DNA from: Beduinella massiliensis
GTDB taxonomy: Bacteria > Bacillota > Clostridia > Christensenellales > Aristaeellaceae
Direction: 5' to 3'
Length of the DNA stretch: 64,000 nucleotides
Assembly: GCF_900199405.1 (NCBI RefSeq)
Contig: NZ_LT963430.1
Span: 2,821,605-2,885,604 of the forward strand
The notes beneath the pieces were generated by a model that was given only the letters and a program-made list of their open reading frames with translations, was not told the origin of the DNA and did not search any database. Each line of letters begins with the position of its first letter. Within the stretch, counting starts at the first letter, position 1. Made by a program: the position numbers and the translations under genes. This document shows, in pieces, positions 1-9,275 of this stretch.

Positions 1-25
1 GCCCGGCAAATGCCGGGCCGTTTTT
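1..25. terminator. Hairpin terminator beside the spo0A 3' end
   Basis: A perfect 8-bp stem (GCCCGGCA / TGCCGGGC, 1-18) with an AA loop is followed on the plus strand by CGTTTTTA. The minus-strand tail, which would serve spo0A, lies outside the window. The hairpin may therefore be bidirectional, but only the plus-strand T-run is visible. Confidence 0.6.
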
Positions 26-51
26 ATATTCAGACCTTCTTAAAATTCGCT

Positions 52-834
52 TCAGGCGCTGCGCTCCACGCGCATCTTGTCCGCGACCAGCGCGATGAAC
101 TCGCCGTTCGTGGGCTTGTCGTCCGGAGAACACACGTTAGCGCCGAAGACCTGATTGAGCACCTCGACGCGGCCGCGGCTCCAGGCCACTTCGATCGCAT
201 GTCGAATTGCGCGCTCCACCTTGCTGGCCGTCGTGGAGAATTTACGCGCGATGCCGGGATAAAGCTCCTTGGTGATGCGGTTGATGAGCTCCGGCTGGTC
301 CATCACCATCTTCACCGCCTCACGCAGGAACTGATAGCCCTTGATGTGCGCCGGGATGCCGACCGTCAAAAACAGGCTTGCAATTTTTTCTTCTACCGAG
401 CGCGCGGGGACCGCGGGCGGCGGCGGCGTCATCATCAGGGTCTCCTGGTTTGCTCCGCGCGTCGAGGCGACCTCCATCACGCGCTGATAGAGAACCGGGA
501 AGTCAAAGGGCTTGATCATGTAATAGCGCACACCGAGCTGCACCGCCCGCGTAATAAAATCATCCCTGCCCAGCGCCGTCAGCACGATGACCTCCGGCTT
601 GCGCGCGATATCCATGCGCAGAAGCTGTTCAAGCATCGTGTAACCATCCATCTGCGGCATAATGATGTCTGACAAAAGGACGTCCGGCTGCGTCTGACGG
701 ATCAGTTCGAGGGCCTCTACCCCATTGCTGGCCTGACCCACAACGCTTACCCCTTCGCGCTGGGCAAAGTAGTCCGCCACCACGCGCCTTAGCTCTACGT
801 TGTCATCTACGATCAGAAGTTTTACCGTCTCCAT
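52..834 (-). CDS. spo0A: Sporulation master regulator Spo0A
   Basis: Phosphorelay response regulator that commits the cell to sporulation; the full length of 260 residues is normal for the family. The N-terminal receiver domain (about 1-120) shows the acidic pair D10/D11, the phospho-acceptor D56 in LLSDIIMPQ, T86 and K108. A proline-rich linker (about 137-146) leads to the Spo0A-specific DNA-binding domain, with GIPAHIKGYQFLREA and the recognition-helix region STTASKVERAIRHAIEVAW. The ATG follows a GGAGGAG ribosome binding site by about 6 bases. It stands alone with its own promoter and two Spo0A boxes in the leader, so autoregulation is likely. Its presence shows that the organism is a spore former or descends from one. 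Confidence 0.97.
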   Translation of the reverse strand: METVKLLIVDDNVELRRVVADYFAQREGVSVVGQASNGVEALELIRQTQPDVLLSDIIMPQMDGYTMLEQLLRMDIARKPEVIVLTALGRDDFITRAVQLGVRYYMIKPFDFPVLYQRVMEVASTRGANQETLMMTPPPPAVPARSVEEKIASLFLTVGIPAHIKGYQFLREAVKMVMDQPELINRITKELYPGIARKFSTTASKVERAIRHAIEVAWSRGRVEVLNQVFGANVCSPDDKPTNGEFIALVADKMRVERSA

Positions 835-868
835 TGTTCTCCTCCATCTTCCATTTCATTTATCTTTT

Positions 869-918
869 TTCGACACGCCGCGTATACCGCGTGACGAAAA
901 TTGACACCTTTTGTCGAA
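869..918. promoter_or_regulatory. Two Spo0A boxes in the spo0A leader
   Basis: Two exact TGTCGAA cores lie in opposite orientation: 912-918 on the plus strand and 869-875 on the minus strand. Both are downstream of the inferred sigma-A -10 element and upstream of the start codon. TGTCGAA is the established Spo0A-box core, so binding here would most simply block or modulate transcription of spo0A itself. Confidence 0.6.
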
Positions 919-944
919 TTGGTTATTAATTCATCATCGTTTAA

Positions 945-973
945 AGTATAGCACATTATTCCTGGTTTGTGAA
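945..973 (-). promoter_or_regulatory. Sigma-A promoter of spo0A
   Basis: On the minus strand, TTCACA (973-968) and TATACT (950-945) are separated by 17 bases. Transcription would start near 938, leaving a leader of about 100 bases that holds both Spo0A boxes. I did not find a convincing sigma-H type promoter. Confidence 0.6.
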
Positions 974-1049
974 GACATAAGAAGTGTATTTGTAGCATTT
1001 ACTTCTAATATTCGTAAGTTTTTGCTTGAAAAAGAGAGGTTTTCCCACT

Positions 1050-1080
1050 AAAAAACCGTCGGGCAATCACGCCCGGCGGT
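1050..1080 (-). terminator. Terminator of glpK
   Basis: Stem CCGTCGGGC / GCCCGGCGG (1056-1064 with 1071-1079, one wobble pair) followed on the minus strand by six T residues. It lies about 35 bases past the glpK stop codon. Confidence 0.85.
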
Positions 1081-1115
1081 TTCGGGGTAAAAAATCCGAA
1101 TCAAATTGTGCTACT

Positions 1116-2609
1116 TTACTCCGTCTCAATCCAGCGCTTGCAGCGCTCGACCGCGCGGTGCCACTGGCGAAGAATTTCCACGCGTTTCTCGTCCTCCATC
1201 TGCGGAATAAGCCGTACGTCGGCATTCCAGATAGCTGACAGTGCGTCCATGTCCTTCCACACGCCCGTCGCGAGCCCCGCCAGCATCGCCGCGCCCAAGG
1301 CGGTGGTCTCGATGACAGCCGGACGCACCACCGGAATGTCCAGCACGTCCGACTGGAACTGCATCAGGAAGTTATTTGCGCTGGCGCCGCCGTCCACGCG
1401 CAGCCCTTTCGGCGTGAAGCCGCAATCCTTGACCATCGCGGCGACGAGATCCGCCGACTGGAGCGCGATGGATTCCAACGCCGCGCGAACGACGTGCGCC
1501 CGGCCCGTTCCCCGCGTCAGCCCGATCAGCATGCCACGGGAGTACATATCCCAGTAGGGCGCTCCAAGGCCCGTAAATGCCGGCACCAGGTATACGCCGC
1601 CGTTGTCGGGCACGGAGGTGGCGACAGCTTCGCTGTCCGAGGCGCGCTCGATCAGGTGCATCTCATCGCGCAGCCACTGCACTGCCGCGCCGCCAACGAA
1701 GACGCTGCCCTCCAGCGCGTAATGAACCTCGCCTCCGATGCGCCAGGCGACCGTCGTCACCAGGCCGCTCTTGCTCTCCACCGCCTGCGTGCCCGTATTC
1801 ATCAGCAGAAAGCAGCCCGTCCCATACGTGTTTTTCATCATGCCCTGATCGAAGCAGGCCTGTCCGAAAAGCGCGGACTGCTGGTCGCCCGCCATCGCGG
1901 CGACGGGGATCGGCCTGCCCAAAATCTCCGGGTCGAGCATGCCGATGATGCCGGAGGTGTCTACAATTTCCGGAAGGACGGCACGCGGAATGTTCAGCGC
2001 CTCCAGCAGCTTGTCGTCCCACTCCATCCTGTGAATGTCGAGCAGCATCGTACGGCTGGCGTTGGAAACATCCGTAACGTGCGGACGACGCTCGATCAGG
2101 TTCCAGGCCAGCCAGCTATCCACCGTGCCGAAGCAGAGCTCACCGCGCTCCGCGCGCTCGTGCAGGTTCAGCTCATTCAAGAGCCACGCGAGCTTCGTCC
2201 CCGAAAAGTACGCGTCCGGAATGAGGCCCGTCGTCTCACGGATATAGGGTTCCAGCCCCTGCGCGCGCAGCCGCTCCACGATGGGCGCGGTGCGGCGGCA
2301 CTGCCAGACGATCGCGTTGTACAGGGGACGGCCCGTCCGCCGGTCCCACAACAGGGTCGTTTCGCGCTGGTTGGTGATGCCAATCGCTGCGATCTCCTCA
2401 ACCGGAACGCGCGAAATTTTGACCGCCTGACGCAGCGCCTCCACCTGCGTCTTGAGGATCATGTCCGGGTCATGCTCCACCCATCCGGGCTGAGGGTAGA
2501 TCTGGGGAAATTCGATGCCGTGTACCGCGATGACGCGCGCCTTGCTGTCGAAAATGACCGCGCGCGAGCTCGTGGTACCCTGATCCAGGGCAATCACATA
2601 TTTCTTCAT
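1116..2609 (-). CDS. glpK: Glycerol kinase
   Basis: Phosphorylates glycerol to sn-glycerol 3-phosphate with ATP in the cytoplasm. The 497 residues match the usual FGGY-kinase length. The start [11 protein letters not shown] is the phosphate-binding motif; [13 protein letters not shown] and [14 protein letters not shown] form the central signature, and the C-terminal [16 protein letters not shown] segment is present. The YHFYG-type loop that carries the HPr-phosphorylated histidine in many Gram-positive GlpK proteins is not visible before AGDQQ, so PTS control through that residue is doubtful (inference). No glpF or glpD lies next to it. It has its own promoter and terminator. The ATG follows GGAGGG. 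Confidence 0.95.
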   Translation of the reverse strand: MKKYVIALDQGTTSSRAVIFDSKARVIAVHGIEFPQIYPQPGWVEHDPDMILKTQVEALRQAVKISRVPVEEIAAIGITNQRETTLLWDRRTGRPLYNAIVWQCRRTAPIVERLRAQGLEPYIRETTGLIPDAYFSGTKLAWLLNELNLHERAERGELCFGTVDSWLAWNLIERRPHVTDVSNASRTMLLDIHRMEWDDKLLEALNIPRAVLPEIVDTSGIIGMLDPEILGRPIPVAAMAGDQQSALFGQACFDQGMMKNTYGTGCFLLMNTGTQAVESKSGLVTTVAWRIGGEVHYALEGSVFVGGAAVQWLRDEMHLIERASDSEAVATSVPDNGGVYLVPAFTGLGAPYWDMYSRGMLIGLTRGTGRAHVVRAALESIALQSADLVAAMVKDCGFTPKGLRVDGGASANNFLMQFQSDVLDIPVVRPAVIETTALGAAMLAGLATGVWKDMDALSAIWNADVRLIPQMEDEKRVEILRQWHRAVERCKRWIETE

Positions 2610-2632
2610 GTCGCTCCCTCCAATTTGTCCTC

Positions 2633-2661
2633 ATTATAACATAGTTTAAAGGCGATGACTA
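2633..2661 (-). promoter_or_regulatory. Probable promoter of glpK
   Basis: A perfect TATAAT (2638-2633) lies 17 bases downstream of TAGTCA (2661-2656), a 4-of-6 match to the -35 element. It sits between the rplL terminator and glpK. Confidence 0.5.
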
Positions 2662-2707
2662 GAGAACAAACCTGCGGAAAAGGAGCTTCGACTGTACCCG
2701 CAGACAT

Positions 2708-2737
2708 AAAAACAGCACCGTATACGCGGTGCTGTTT
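2708..2737 (-). terminator. Terminator of the rplJ-rplL unit
   Basis: Perfect 8-bp stem CAGCACCG / CGGTGCTG (2713-2720 with 2727-2734), followed on the minus strand by TTTTT. It lies 11 bases past the rplL stop. Confidence 0.88.
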
Positions 2738-2747
2738 GCAGGCGAAA

Positions 2748-3125
2748 TTACTTGATTTCGACCTTCGCGCCAGCCTCTTCCAACTTGGCCTTGATCTTTT
2801 CGGCGTCTTCCTTGGACACGCCTTCCTTGATCGTCTTCGGAGCAGCCTCGACGATGTCCTTGGCTTCCTTCAGACCCAGGCCCTCGACGACCTCGCGCAC
2901 AGCCTTGATGATCTTGATCTTGGCGGACGCGTCAACTTCCTTGAGGACGACCTCGAACTCGGTCTTCTCCTCGGCAGCGGCAGCAGCGGGGGCGGCGCCA
3001 CCGGCGACGACGGCAACAGGGGCGGCGGCGGAAACGCCGAACTTCTCTTCGATGGCCTTCACCAGATCGGCCAGTTCCATAACGGTCATGGATTCAATCG
3101 CGGTAAGAAATTCCTCGTGAGTCAT
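2748..3125 (-). CDS. rplL: 50S ribosomal protein L7/L12
   Basis: Stalk protein that recruits translational GTPases to the ribosome. The 125 residues are typical. An N-terminal dimerisation helix (about 1-35) is followed by an Ala/Pro-rich hinge (about 33-52) and the globular domain with [22 protein letters not shown] and [22 protein letters not shown]. The ATG has a GGAGG site about 9 bases upstream. It follows rplJ by 66 bases in the L10-L12 unit, whose expression is set by the upstream L10 leader. Confidence 0.97.
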   Translation of the reverse strand: MTHEEFLTAIESMTVMELADLVKAIEEKFGVSAAAPVAVVAGGAAPAAAAAEEKTEFEVVLKEVDASAKIKIIKAVREVVEGLGLKEAKDIVEAAPKTIKEGVSKEDAEKIKAKLEEAGAKVEIK

Positions 3126-3191
3126 AACACTATACCTCCATGGTTATTCTTGTCGTTTGGGATCGCTACGCGGCCTCAGGCCGCTTGCGGC

Positions 3192-3695
3192 TTACTCTTC
3201 GCCAGCCTTCTGCTTGCGGACGGCTTCCAGCACACAGGCCAGAGAGCGAACCGTTCCGGAAAGCACCTGACAGAGCATGGACAGGAGCGCCTCGCGGGAA
3301 GGCAGATCCGCCAGCTTCTTCACGCCCGCGGCATCGAGCACCTCGCCGTCGAGCAGGCCAGCCTTGACCTTGATGGCTTCCTTCTTGTCGGCTTCCATGA
3401 ATTCCTTGAGAATCTTCGCGCCGGAAACCGGATCCTCCGTGGAGAAGACGAAGGCGCTCGGGCCTTCCAGCGTGCTGTCCAAACCGGTGATGTTCAGATC
3501 GGCCAGCGCCCGGCGTACCAGCGTGTTCTTCAGCACGCAGTAATCCACCTTTGCGGCACGGCACTTCGCACGCAGCTGGGTCGCTTCATCCACCGTGAGT
3601 CCCTTGTACTCGACGATCACGAGGCTCTTGGCGTTCTTGATCTTCTCGGTGATTTCCGCAACGGCCTGCTTTTTGAGCTCAAAATTCTTAGACAC
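3192..3695 (-). CDS. rplJ: 50S ribosomal protein L10
   Basis: Anchors the L7/L12 dimers to the large subunit; the L10(L12) complex also binds its own mRNA leader. I chose a GTG start at 3695 because AAGGAGGATAAAATA stands directly before it and the protein then begins VSKNFELKKQAVAEITEKIK, the conserved L10 start. An upstream in-frame ATG at 3767 lies inside the leader attenuator and is rejected. The resulting 167 residues match the family, with the conserved SLVIVEYKGLTVDEATQLR segment near residue 30. Confidence 0.95.
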   Translation of the reverse strand: MSKNFELKKQAVAEITEKIKNAKSLVIVEYKGLTVDEATQLRAKCRAAKVDYCVLKNTLVRRALADLNITGLDSTLEGPSAFVFSTEDPVSGAKILKEFMEADKKEAIKVKAGLLDGEVLDAAGVKKLADLPSREALLSMLCQVLSGTVRSLACVLEAVRKQKAGEE

Positions 3696-3882
3696 TATTT
3701 TATCCTCCTTCTTTTCAGGATCGCAGCCCCCTTCGAGGCGGCGGCCATGAAAAAAGCCCCTGCGCACAGGCGCAAGGGCAGAAGATTCTGCTGGACAAAG
3801 CCAAACCTTACACCTCGGCGGGCGGGAAAAATCCCATTACGCAAAGCACCCGCTGTCTACGGCACAGTACTCATTCAATTGA
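3696..3882 (-). promoter_or_regulatory. L10 leader with attenuator
   Basis: Untranslated leader of about 185 bases between the promoter and rplJ. It ends in a strong attenuator: stem CCCCTGCGC / GCGCAAGGG (within 3756-3779) with a minus-strand run of six T residues at 3755-3750, well before the rplJ ribosome binding site. A CCGAGGT segment upstream resembles the conserved element of ribosomal protein L10 leaders, where L10(L12) binding favours termination. The position directly before rplJ fits that family. Confidence 0.8.
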
Positions 3883-3888
3883 CGGTTT

Positions 3889-3917
3889 ATTATAGCATGC
3901 ACGATAGACTTTGTCAA
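3889..3917 (-). promoter_or_regulatory. Consensus sigma-A promoter of rplJ-rplL
   Basis: Perfect TTGACA (3917-3912) and perfect TATAAT (3894-3889) with a 17-base spacer. It lies about 20 bases beyond the rplA stop, so rplJ-rplL can be transcribed apart from rplK-rplA. Confidence 0.92.
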
Positions 3918-3937
3918 GCGCAGGCCCGGCCCCACAA

Positions 3938-4627
3938 TCAGAACTTCAGGGTATTGAGCTTGACGCCCGGGCCCATCGTCGAAGACATGACGACGGAGCG
4001 CAGGTAAATGCCCTTCGCGGCGGCAGGCTTGGCGCGAACGATCGCGCCCATCAGGGCGCTCAGGTTCTCTTCCAGCTGCTGGGCGGTGAAGGACTTCTTG
4101 CCGATCGGGCAATGGATGATGGCCGTCTTGTCCAGACGGTACTCCACCTTACCGGCTTTGATGTCCGTGATCGCCTTGGTCACGTCCATGGTAACCGTGC
4201 CGCTCTTCGGGTTCGGCATGAGGCCCTTCGGACCGAGCACGCGGCCCAGACGGCCGACGACGCCCATCATGTCCGGGGTCGCGACGACGACGTCGAAATC
4301 GAACCAGTTCTCGCCCTGGATCTTCGCGACGAGATCTTCCGCTCCGACAAAGTCAGCACCGGCGGCCTCCGCTTCCTTCGCCTTGTCGCCCTTGGCGAAG
4401 ACGAGGACGCGAACCTTTTTGCCCGTGCCATGCGGCAGAACGACGGCGCCGCGAACCTGCTGATCCGCGTGCCGCGGGTCGACGCCCAGACGCACAGACA
4501 GCTCGATCGTCTCGTCGAACTTGCACTTTGCGGTCTGCAGCACGAGCGCTACCGCTTCAGCCGGGTCATAGACCTTGGCGCTGTCCAGCAGCTTCGCGCT
4601 GTCAAGATATTTCTTGCCATGTTTCAT
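3938..4627 (-). CDS. rplA: 50S ribosomal protein L1
   Basis: Binds 23S rRNA at the L1 stalk and helps move deacylated tRNA from the E site. The 229 residues are full length. It begins [15 protein letters not shown] and has [23 protein letters not shown] in domain I and [21 protein letters not shown] in domain II, the L1 signature. GGAGGA precedes the ATG by 9 bases; another ATG at 4634 is out of frame. It follows rplK by 80 bases, the usual order. Confidence 0.97.
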   Translation of the reverse strand: MKHGKKYLDSAKLLDSAKVYDPAEAVALVLQTAKCKFDETIELSVRLGVDPRHADQQVRGAVVLPHGTGKKVRVLVFAKGDKAKEAEAAGADFVGAEDLVAKIQGENWFDFDVVVATPDMMGVVGRLGRVLGPKGLMPNPKSGTVTMDVTKAITDIKAGKVEYRLDKTAIIHCPIGKKSFTAQQLEENLSALMGAIVRAKPAAAKGIYLRSVVMSSTMGPGVKLNTLKF

Positions 4628-4707
4628 GTTTCATGATCCTCCTTGTGGTCATAACGGCGTGATATCCTCCCACAATCGATGCCTTTTGTGAAAAGGCAGG
4701 GGCGAAC

Positions 4708-5136
4708 TTACGCGTCGGCGACGGTGACGCCCATCGAACGGGCGGTACCCTTCACCATGCTCATCGCGGCCTCAATGTCGGCAGCGTTCAGATCAGGCAG
4801 CTTGGTCGTCGCGATCTCGCGAACCTGATCGAGCGTCAGCTGGGCCACCTTGTCCTTCTGGGGCTTGGCGGAGCCGCTCTCGATGCCACAGGCCTTCTTG
4901 ATCAGAACCGGGACGGGCGGGGTCTTCGTGATGAACGTAAAGGAACGGTCGGAATACACCGTAATGACTACGGGGATTACCAGACCCGCCTGCTTCGCGG
5001 TGCGTTCGTTGAACTCCTTGCAAAAGCCGGGGATGTTCACGCCGTGCTGACCCAGGGCCGGGCCGATAGGCGGCGCGGGCGTAGCCTTCGCGGCCTGCAC
5101 CTGAAGCTTGATCATAGCGGTTACTTTCTTTGCCAT
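4708..5136 (-). CDS. rplK: 50S ribosomal protein L11
   Basis: Part of the GTPase-associated centre of the large subunit. It has 142 residues, with the N-terminal proline-rich segment [19 protein letters not shown] and the C-terminal rRNA-binding domain ending [14 protein letters not shown], the L11 signature. The ATG lies 6-7 bases after GAGGAGGTG. It is co-transcribed with nusG upstream and rplA downstream. Confidence 0.97.
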   Translation of the reverse strand: MAKKVTAMIKLQVQAAKATPAPPIGPALGQHGVNIPGFCKEFNERTAKQAGLVIPVVITVYSDRSFTFITKTPPVPVLIKKACGIESGSAKPQKDKVAQLTLDQVREIATTKLPDLNAADIEAAMSMVKGTARSMGVTVADA

Positions 5137-5252
5137 GGATTACACCTCCTCACTGGTATGTGGTCCTACGGAACAACAGTTCCTCCCACTCCCTGGGCAG
5201 CTTACGCCGCTTGCAGGGCTGTATTGCACGGCAAAGCCGCACAATCCAACGC

Positions 5253-5270
5253 CGCATGCAAAAGCATGCG
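5253..5270 (-). other. Hairpin between nusG and rplK
   Basis: A perfect 7-bp stem CGCATGC / GCATGCG with an AAAA loop sits just after the nusG stop. There is no T-run, so it is not a terminator. An mRNA processing or stability element is possible but unproven. Confidence 0.4.
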
Positions 5271-5288
5271 ACGGTGATGGCGAATAAT

Positions 5289-5810
5289 TTAGACCCGTTC
5301 GACCTGGCAGACTTCCAGCTCTACGGGGGTTTCGCGACCGAACATTTCTACCTTGACGCGCACGGTCTGCGTGGCCGTGTTAACTTCCTCGACGGTTCCG
5401 ACGAAGTCCTCAAGCGTACCGGACAAGATGCGCACCTGATCGCCCACGGCCAGATCGATCTTGACGGTTGAACCGCCCGACAGCATACGGGAAACCTCTT
5501 CCTCGGTCAACGGAATCGGTTTGGATCCCGGCCCAACAAAGCCCGTCACGCCGCGCGTGTTGCGCACGATATACCAGGTTTCATCCGTCATGACCATGTG
5601 CACGAGGACATAGCCCGGAAAGACCTTGCGGGGAACGACGCGCCGTTTGCCGTTCTTGATTTCGACGACCTCTTCCACCGGAACCTGAATGTCCAGCATC
5701 AGTTCGCCAAGGCCGTTGTTTTCGACGGTCTTGGCCAGGTCCGTCGCGACTTTGTTTTCGTATCCCGAATAGGTATGCACGACATACCATTGGGCTGCAG
5801 TATCAGACAT
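5289..5810 (-). CDS. nusG: Transcription elongation factor NusG
   Basis: RNA polymerase-bound elongation factor that controls pausing and couples transcription to translation. The 173 residues hold the N-terminal NGN domain (QWYVVHTYSGYENKVATDL; VPRKVFPGYVLVHMVM) and a C-terminal KOW domain (DLAVGDQVRILSGTLEDFVGTVEEVN). GGAGG lies 4-5 bases before the ATG. Its place after secE is the universal order. Confidence 0.97.
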   Translation of the reverse strand: MSDTAAQWYVVHTYSGYENKVATDLAKTVENNGLGELMLDIQVPVEEVVEIKNGKRRVVPRKVFPGYVLVHMVMTDETWYIVRNTRGVTGFVGPGSKPIPLTEEEVSRMLSGGSTVKIDLAVGDQVRILSGTLEDFVGTVEEVNTATQTVRVKVEMFGRETPVELEVCQVERV

Positions 5811-5899
5811 AGTTCCTCCATCCGGCTCTGTTCCTGAGCCCGCCGCCTGCGCAGCGCAGGCAGGGGCGCACCCCTCTTCGCGGCGCAGCGGCGCTGCGC

Positions 5900-6169
5900 T
5901 TAAAGATTGATAAGCTGCTTGATCAGGAAGCTAGAACCCATGTCCAGCAGGCCGACAACGATCGCCATGGCCACCAGGAACACGACTACAACCACAGAGT
6001 AGTTGATCAGTTCCTTTTTAGAGGGCCAGGAAACCTTCTTCAGCTCCGCCACCATGTTCTTGAAGGAGTTGGCAATGCGCTTAGGCAGCGCCTTAATCCA
6101 GTTCTTGGCGCGGGTAAAGAAAGAAGGCTTGCCGGTTTGCTTCTTTTCAACGGGTTTCTTTTCAGACAT
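5900..6169 (-). CDS. secE: Preprotein translocase subunit SecE
   Basis: Small essential subunit of the SecYEG channel. I prefer the ATG at 6169 (MSEKKPVEKK), giving 89 residues, because a GAGG motif lies 11 bases upstream; an in-frame TTG at 6190 has no ribosome binding site. A charged N-terminal region is followed by VAELKKVSWPSKKELINY, the conserved SecE motif, and one transmembrane helix (about residues 57-78). It lies between rpmG and nusG. Confidence 0.93.
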   Translation of the reverse strand: MSEKKPVEKKQTGKPSFFTRAKNWIKALPKRIANSFKNMVAELKKVSWPSKKELINYSVVVVVFLVAMAIVVGLLDMGSSFLIKQLINL

Positions 6170-6205
6170 CTTGTTCACATCCTCAGCCAATACTCGGTGC
6201 GGTGC

Positions 6206-6370
6206 TTAGCGGGTTTCCTTGTGGCTGGTATGCTTCTTGCAGAAGCGGCAGTACTTGCTCATCTCGATACGGTCGGGATCGTTTCTTTTGTTCTTCATCG
6301 TATTGTAATTGCGCTGTTTGCACTCCGTGCAAGCAAGCGTGATCTTCACACGCGCGCCAGTCGTCGCCAT
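6206..6370 (-). CDS. rpmG: 50S ribosomal protein L33 (zinc-binding form)
   Basis: A short gene of 54 residues beginning [17 protein letters not shown] and ending HTSHKETR. Two CxxC pairs (C14/C17 and C41/C44) form the zinc ribbon of the C+ type L33. The ATG lies 7 bases after AAGGAGGTG. It is the first gene of rpmG-secE-nusG-rplK-rplA and directly follows a TTGACA promoter. Confidence 0.95.
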   Translation of the reverse strand: MATTGARVKITLACTECKQRNYNTMKNKRNDPDRIEMSKYCRFCKKHTSHKETR

Positions 6371-6430
6371 AGCAGACACCTCCTTGACCGAAATAGACAG
6401 AATTCTCCTGTCCTCTAAACATGCTTATAT

Positions 6431-6459
6431 AATTTATCACAAAGTTACGCATCTGTCAA
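6431..6459 (-). promoter_or_regulatory. Promoter of rpmG-secE-nusG-rplK-rplA
   Basis: Perfect TTGACA (6459-6454), a 17-base spacer and TAAATT (6436-6431, 4 of 6). It lies between the tuf terminator and rpmG in an AT-rich stretch. Confidence 0.6.
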
Positions 6460-6499
6460 CAAAATCTTCATCGGCAGCGCGCTTTATGCTTACAGCCAG

Positions 6500-6536
6500 A
6501 AAAGAACGGGGAGCGGCAACCCGCTCTCCGTTCTTT
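6500..6536 (-). terminator. Terminator of tuf
   Basis: A 16-bp stem with one wobble pair (6501-6516 with 6521-6536) and a CAAC loop. The T-rich part (TTCTTT) is the distal stem arm on the minus strand. It lies 39 bases past the tuf stop. Confidence 0.8.
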
Positions 6537-6574
6537 GCTAAACGCTTTTGAAAGCCTGGCCTCGCAAGAGGATT

Positions 6575-7789
<1,215 letters not shown>

Positions 7790-7861
7790 TGGATTGTCCT
7801 CCTTTATTCATATGCGGCTGACAGTTTCGGCCATGCCGAGCGTGTCGGTTGTACCGATTGG

Positions 7862-7932
7862 AGCGGGTGATGGGAATCGAACCCACGTAACCAGCTTGGG
7901 AAGCTGACACTCTACCATTGAGTTACACCCGC
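7862..7932 (-). tRNA. tRNA-Gly (anticodon CCC)
   Basis: A 71-nt cloverleaf: acceptor GCGGGTG / CACCCGC, D-arm with CAATGGTAGAG, anticodon stem CAGC/GCTG around loop TTCCCAA (anticodon CCC, reading GGG), T-arm GTGGG-TTCGATT-CCCAT. The CCA end is not encoded. It lies between the promoter at 7958-7986 and tuf, so it is probably co-transcribed with tuf. Confidence 0.95.
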
Positions 7933-7957
7933 ACGCCCCGCCTGCCATACGTCATGT

Positions 7958-7986
7958 ATTTTAGCGAAACAGACGGGTTTTGTCAA
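7958..7986 (-). promoter_or_regulatory. Promoter of tRNA-Gly and tuf
   Basis: Perfect TTGACA (7986-7981), a 17-base spacer, and TAAAAT (7963-7958, 5 of 6). Start of transcription would fall about 20 bases before the tRNA. Confidence 0.8.
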
Positions 7987-8002
7987 CATAGATTTTCCTT
8001 AT

Positions 8003-8626
8003 TTAATTTTTTTCTTCGATCAGGCGTTCCAATTTGCGTTTGACGCGCTGCAGCGCATTGTCGATGGACTTGACGTGCCGGCCCAAATCGTCCGCGATTT
8101 CCTGATAGCTCTTGCCGTCCAGGTAGGAGGTGAGCACCTCCCACTCCAAATCCGATAGCGCCTCGCCGATCTTCCCCTCGATGGAAGAGAGATCTTCCTG
8201 ACCGATGAGCAGTTCCTCGGGGTTGGTGGTATGTCCCTCCGTAATCACGTCCAGCAGCGTCCGGTCGGATTCCTCGTCGTAGATGGGTTTGTTGAGCGAT
8301 ACGTAGGAGTTGAGCGGGATGTGCTTCTGGCGCGTCGCGGTCTTGATCGCCGTAATGATCTGACGCGTGATGCACAATTCCGCAAACGCCCGGAAGGAAG
8401 AGAGCTTGTCCGGCTTGAAGTCGCGAAAAGCCTTGAACAGCCCGATCATGCCCTCCTGCACGATGTCCTCATGGTCCGCGCCTACGAGGAAGTAGCTCCG
8501 CGCCTTGGAGCGGACGAAATTTTTGTACTTGTTGAGCAAAAACTCACTGGCGAGCGCGTCTCCCTGCTGCGCGAGCACGGCGATTTCCTCGTCCGTCATG
8601 GTTTCAAGCTTTTCAAGAGATGACAA
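8003..8626 (-). CDS. sigH: RNA polymerase sigma factor SigH
   Basis: Sigma-30 family factor of the transition state and early sporulation. I chose a TTG start at 8626 because a strong GGGAGGAGGA site precedes it by about 5 bases; an in-frame ATG at 8692 has no ribosome binding site. That gives 207 residues, near the family length. Region 2 contains NKYKNFVRSKARSYFLVGADHEDIVQEGMIG and CITRQIITAIKTATRQKHIPLNS; region 4 contains DGKSYQEIADDLGRHVKSIDNALQRVKRKL, all nearly identical to known SigH. Its gene position before tuf/rpmG/secE is typical. Confidence 0.95.
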   Translation of the reverse strand: MSSLEKLETMTDEEIAVLAQQGDALASEFLLNKYKNFVRSKARSYFLVGADHEDIVQEGMIGLFKAFRDFKPDKLSSFRAFAELCITRQIITAIKTATRQKHIPLNSYVSLNKPIYDEESDRTLLDVITEGHTTNPEELLIGQEDLSSIEGKIGEALSDLEWEVLTSYLDGKSYQEIADDLGRHVKSIDNALQRVKRKLERLIEEKN

Positions 8627-8738
8627 CGTATCCTCCTCCCGCCCGAAAGCGAGCCCGCCCTGGACATTTGGCTGCATGGAGGACGGCGGCACACGCCGTC
8701 TGGCTCCGCGCCGTATGAGACGGAAGATGTAGTTTATA

Positions 8739-8768
8739 ATTATACTTCCTAAAAGCCGGGTGCGTCAA
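8739..8768 (-). promoter_or_regulatory. Promoter of sigH
   Basis: TTGACG (8768-8763), an 18-base spacer, and perfect TATAAT (8744-8739). The -35 element abuts the rae1 stop codon. It lets sigH be transcribed apart from the mrnC-thyX-rlmB-rae1 unit. Confidence 0.75.
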
Positions 8769-9275
8769 CTATTTTTGCCTTCGCATGCGCTCCAGCTGCT
8801 CCCGCTGCTGGGGCGGCAGGCGGCTGCCGATATCGCTGCGCCCGCCGGAAAAAGCGCCGTGCATCGTCCTTCCGCTGCGCCGCGTCTGGCTGATGTCCCG
8901 CAGCAGCTCCCGGGCCGAAACGCGCACCGCGCCCCGCCCCATCGTCACGATCTGTTCCAGACCGTCGCTGGTCGCTACGCGAAGCTCCCGGTACTTGGGC
9001 GCCGCGCCGGCCGCCGCCTCGATATAGTTGTCCGCGCTCTCGCCGTGCTTCGTGTACACGACGGTGACGCCGGATACCTTTTCCGTGGAGCGCTGGCGCC
9101 TCTCCTGGTAGTGCCCGTCGAAGACGAGCACGATTTCAAGATCCGCGTACCCCGCATAGTCGCACAGCCTGTGCAGCAGCTGGTCGCGCGCCTCCGGCAT
9201 CGTCCAGCCGCGTTCCTTCGCCTCGCTCCATGCGCCGATCACGTTGTACCCGTCCACGAGCAGCAGGGGTTTCAT
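8769..9275 (-). CDS. rae1: NYN-domain ribosome-associated endoribonuclease (YacP/Rae1)
   Basis: Member of the YacP/Rae1 family, PIN-like nucleases that cleave mRNA on the ribosome in Bacillus. The 168-residue protein begins MKPLLLVDGYNVIGAW, with the acidic pocket residues D8 and N11; later acidic groups are VLVFDGHY and SADNYIE. The ATG at 9275 overlaps the rlmB stop as ATGA, so translation is coupled. An upstream in-frame start at 9380 lies inside rlmB and is rejected. Gene order rlmB-yacP-sigH is conserved in Bacillota. Confidence 0.92.
   Translation of the reverse strand: MKPLLLVDGYNVIGAWSEAKERGWTMPEARDQLLHRLCDYAGYADLEIVLVFDGHYQERRQRSTEKVSGVTVVYTKHGESADNYIEAAAGAAPKYRELRVATSDGLEQIVTMGRGAVRVSARELLRDISQTRRSGRTMHGAFSGGRSDIGSRLPPQQREQLERMRRQK

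Noticed and set aside
2748-5136. Single rplK-rplA-rplJ-rplL transcript only
   Set aside because: A perfect TTGACA-N17-TATAAT promoter and an attenuator lie between rplA and rplJ, so rplJ-rplL form at least partly a separate unit.
8627-8692. Upstream ATG start for sigH
   Set aside because: No ribosome binding site precedes it, whereas GGGAGGAGGA stands just before the TTG at 8626, where SigH similarity begins.
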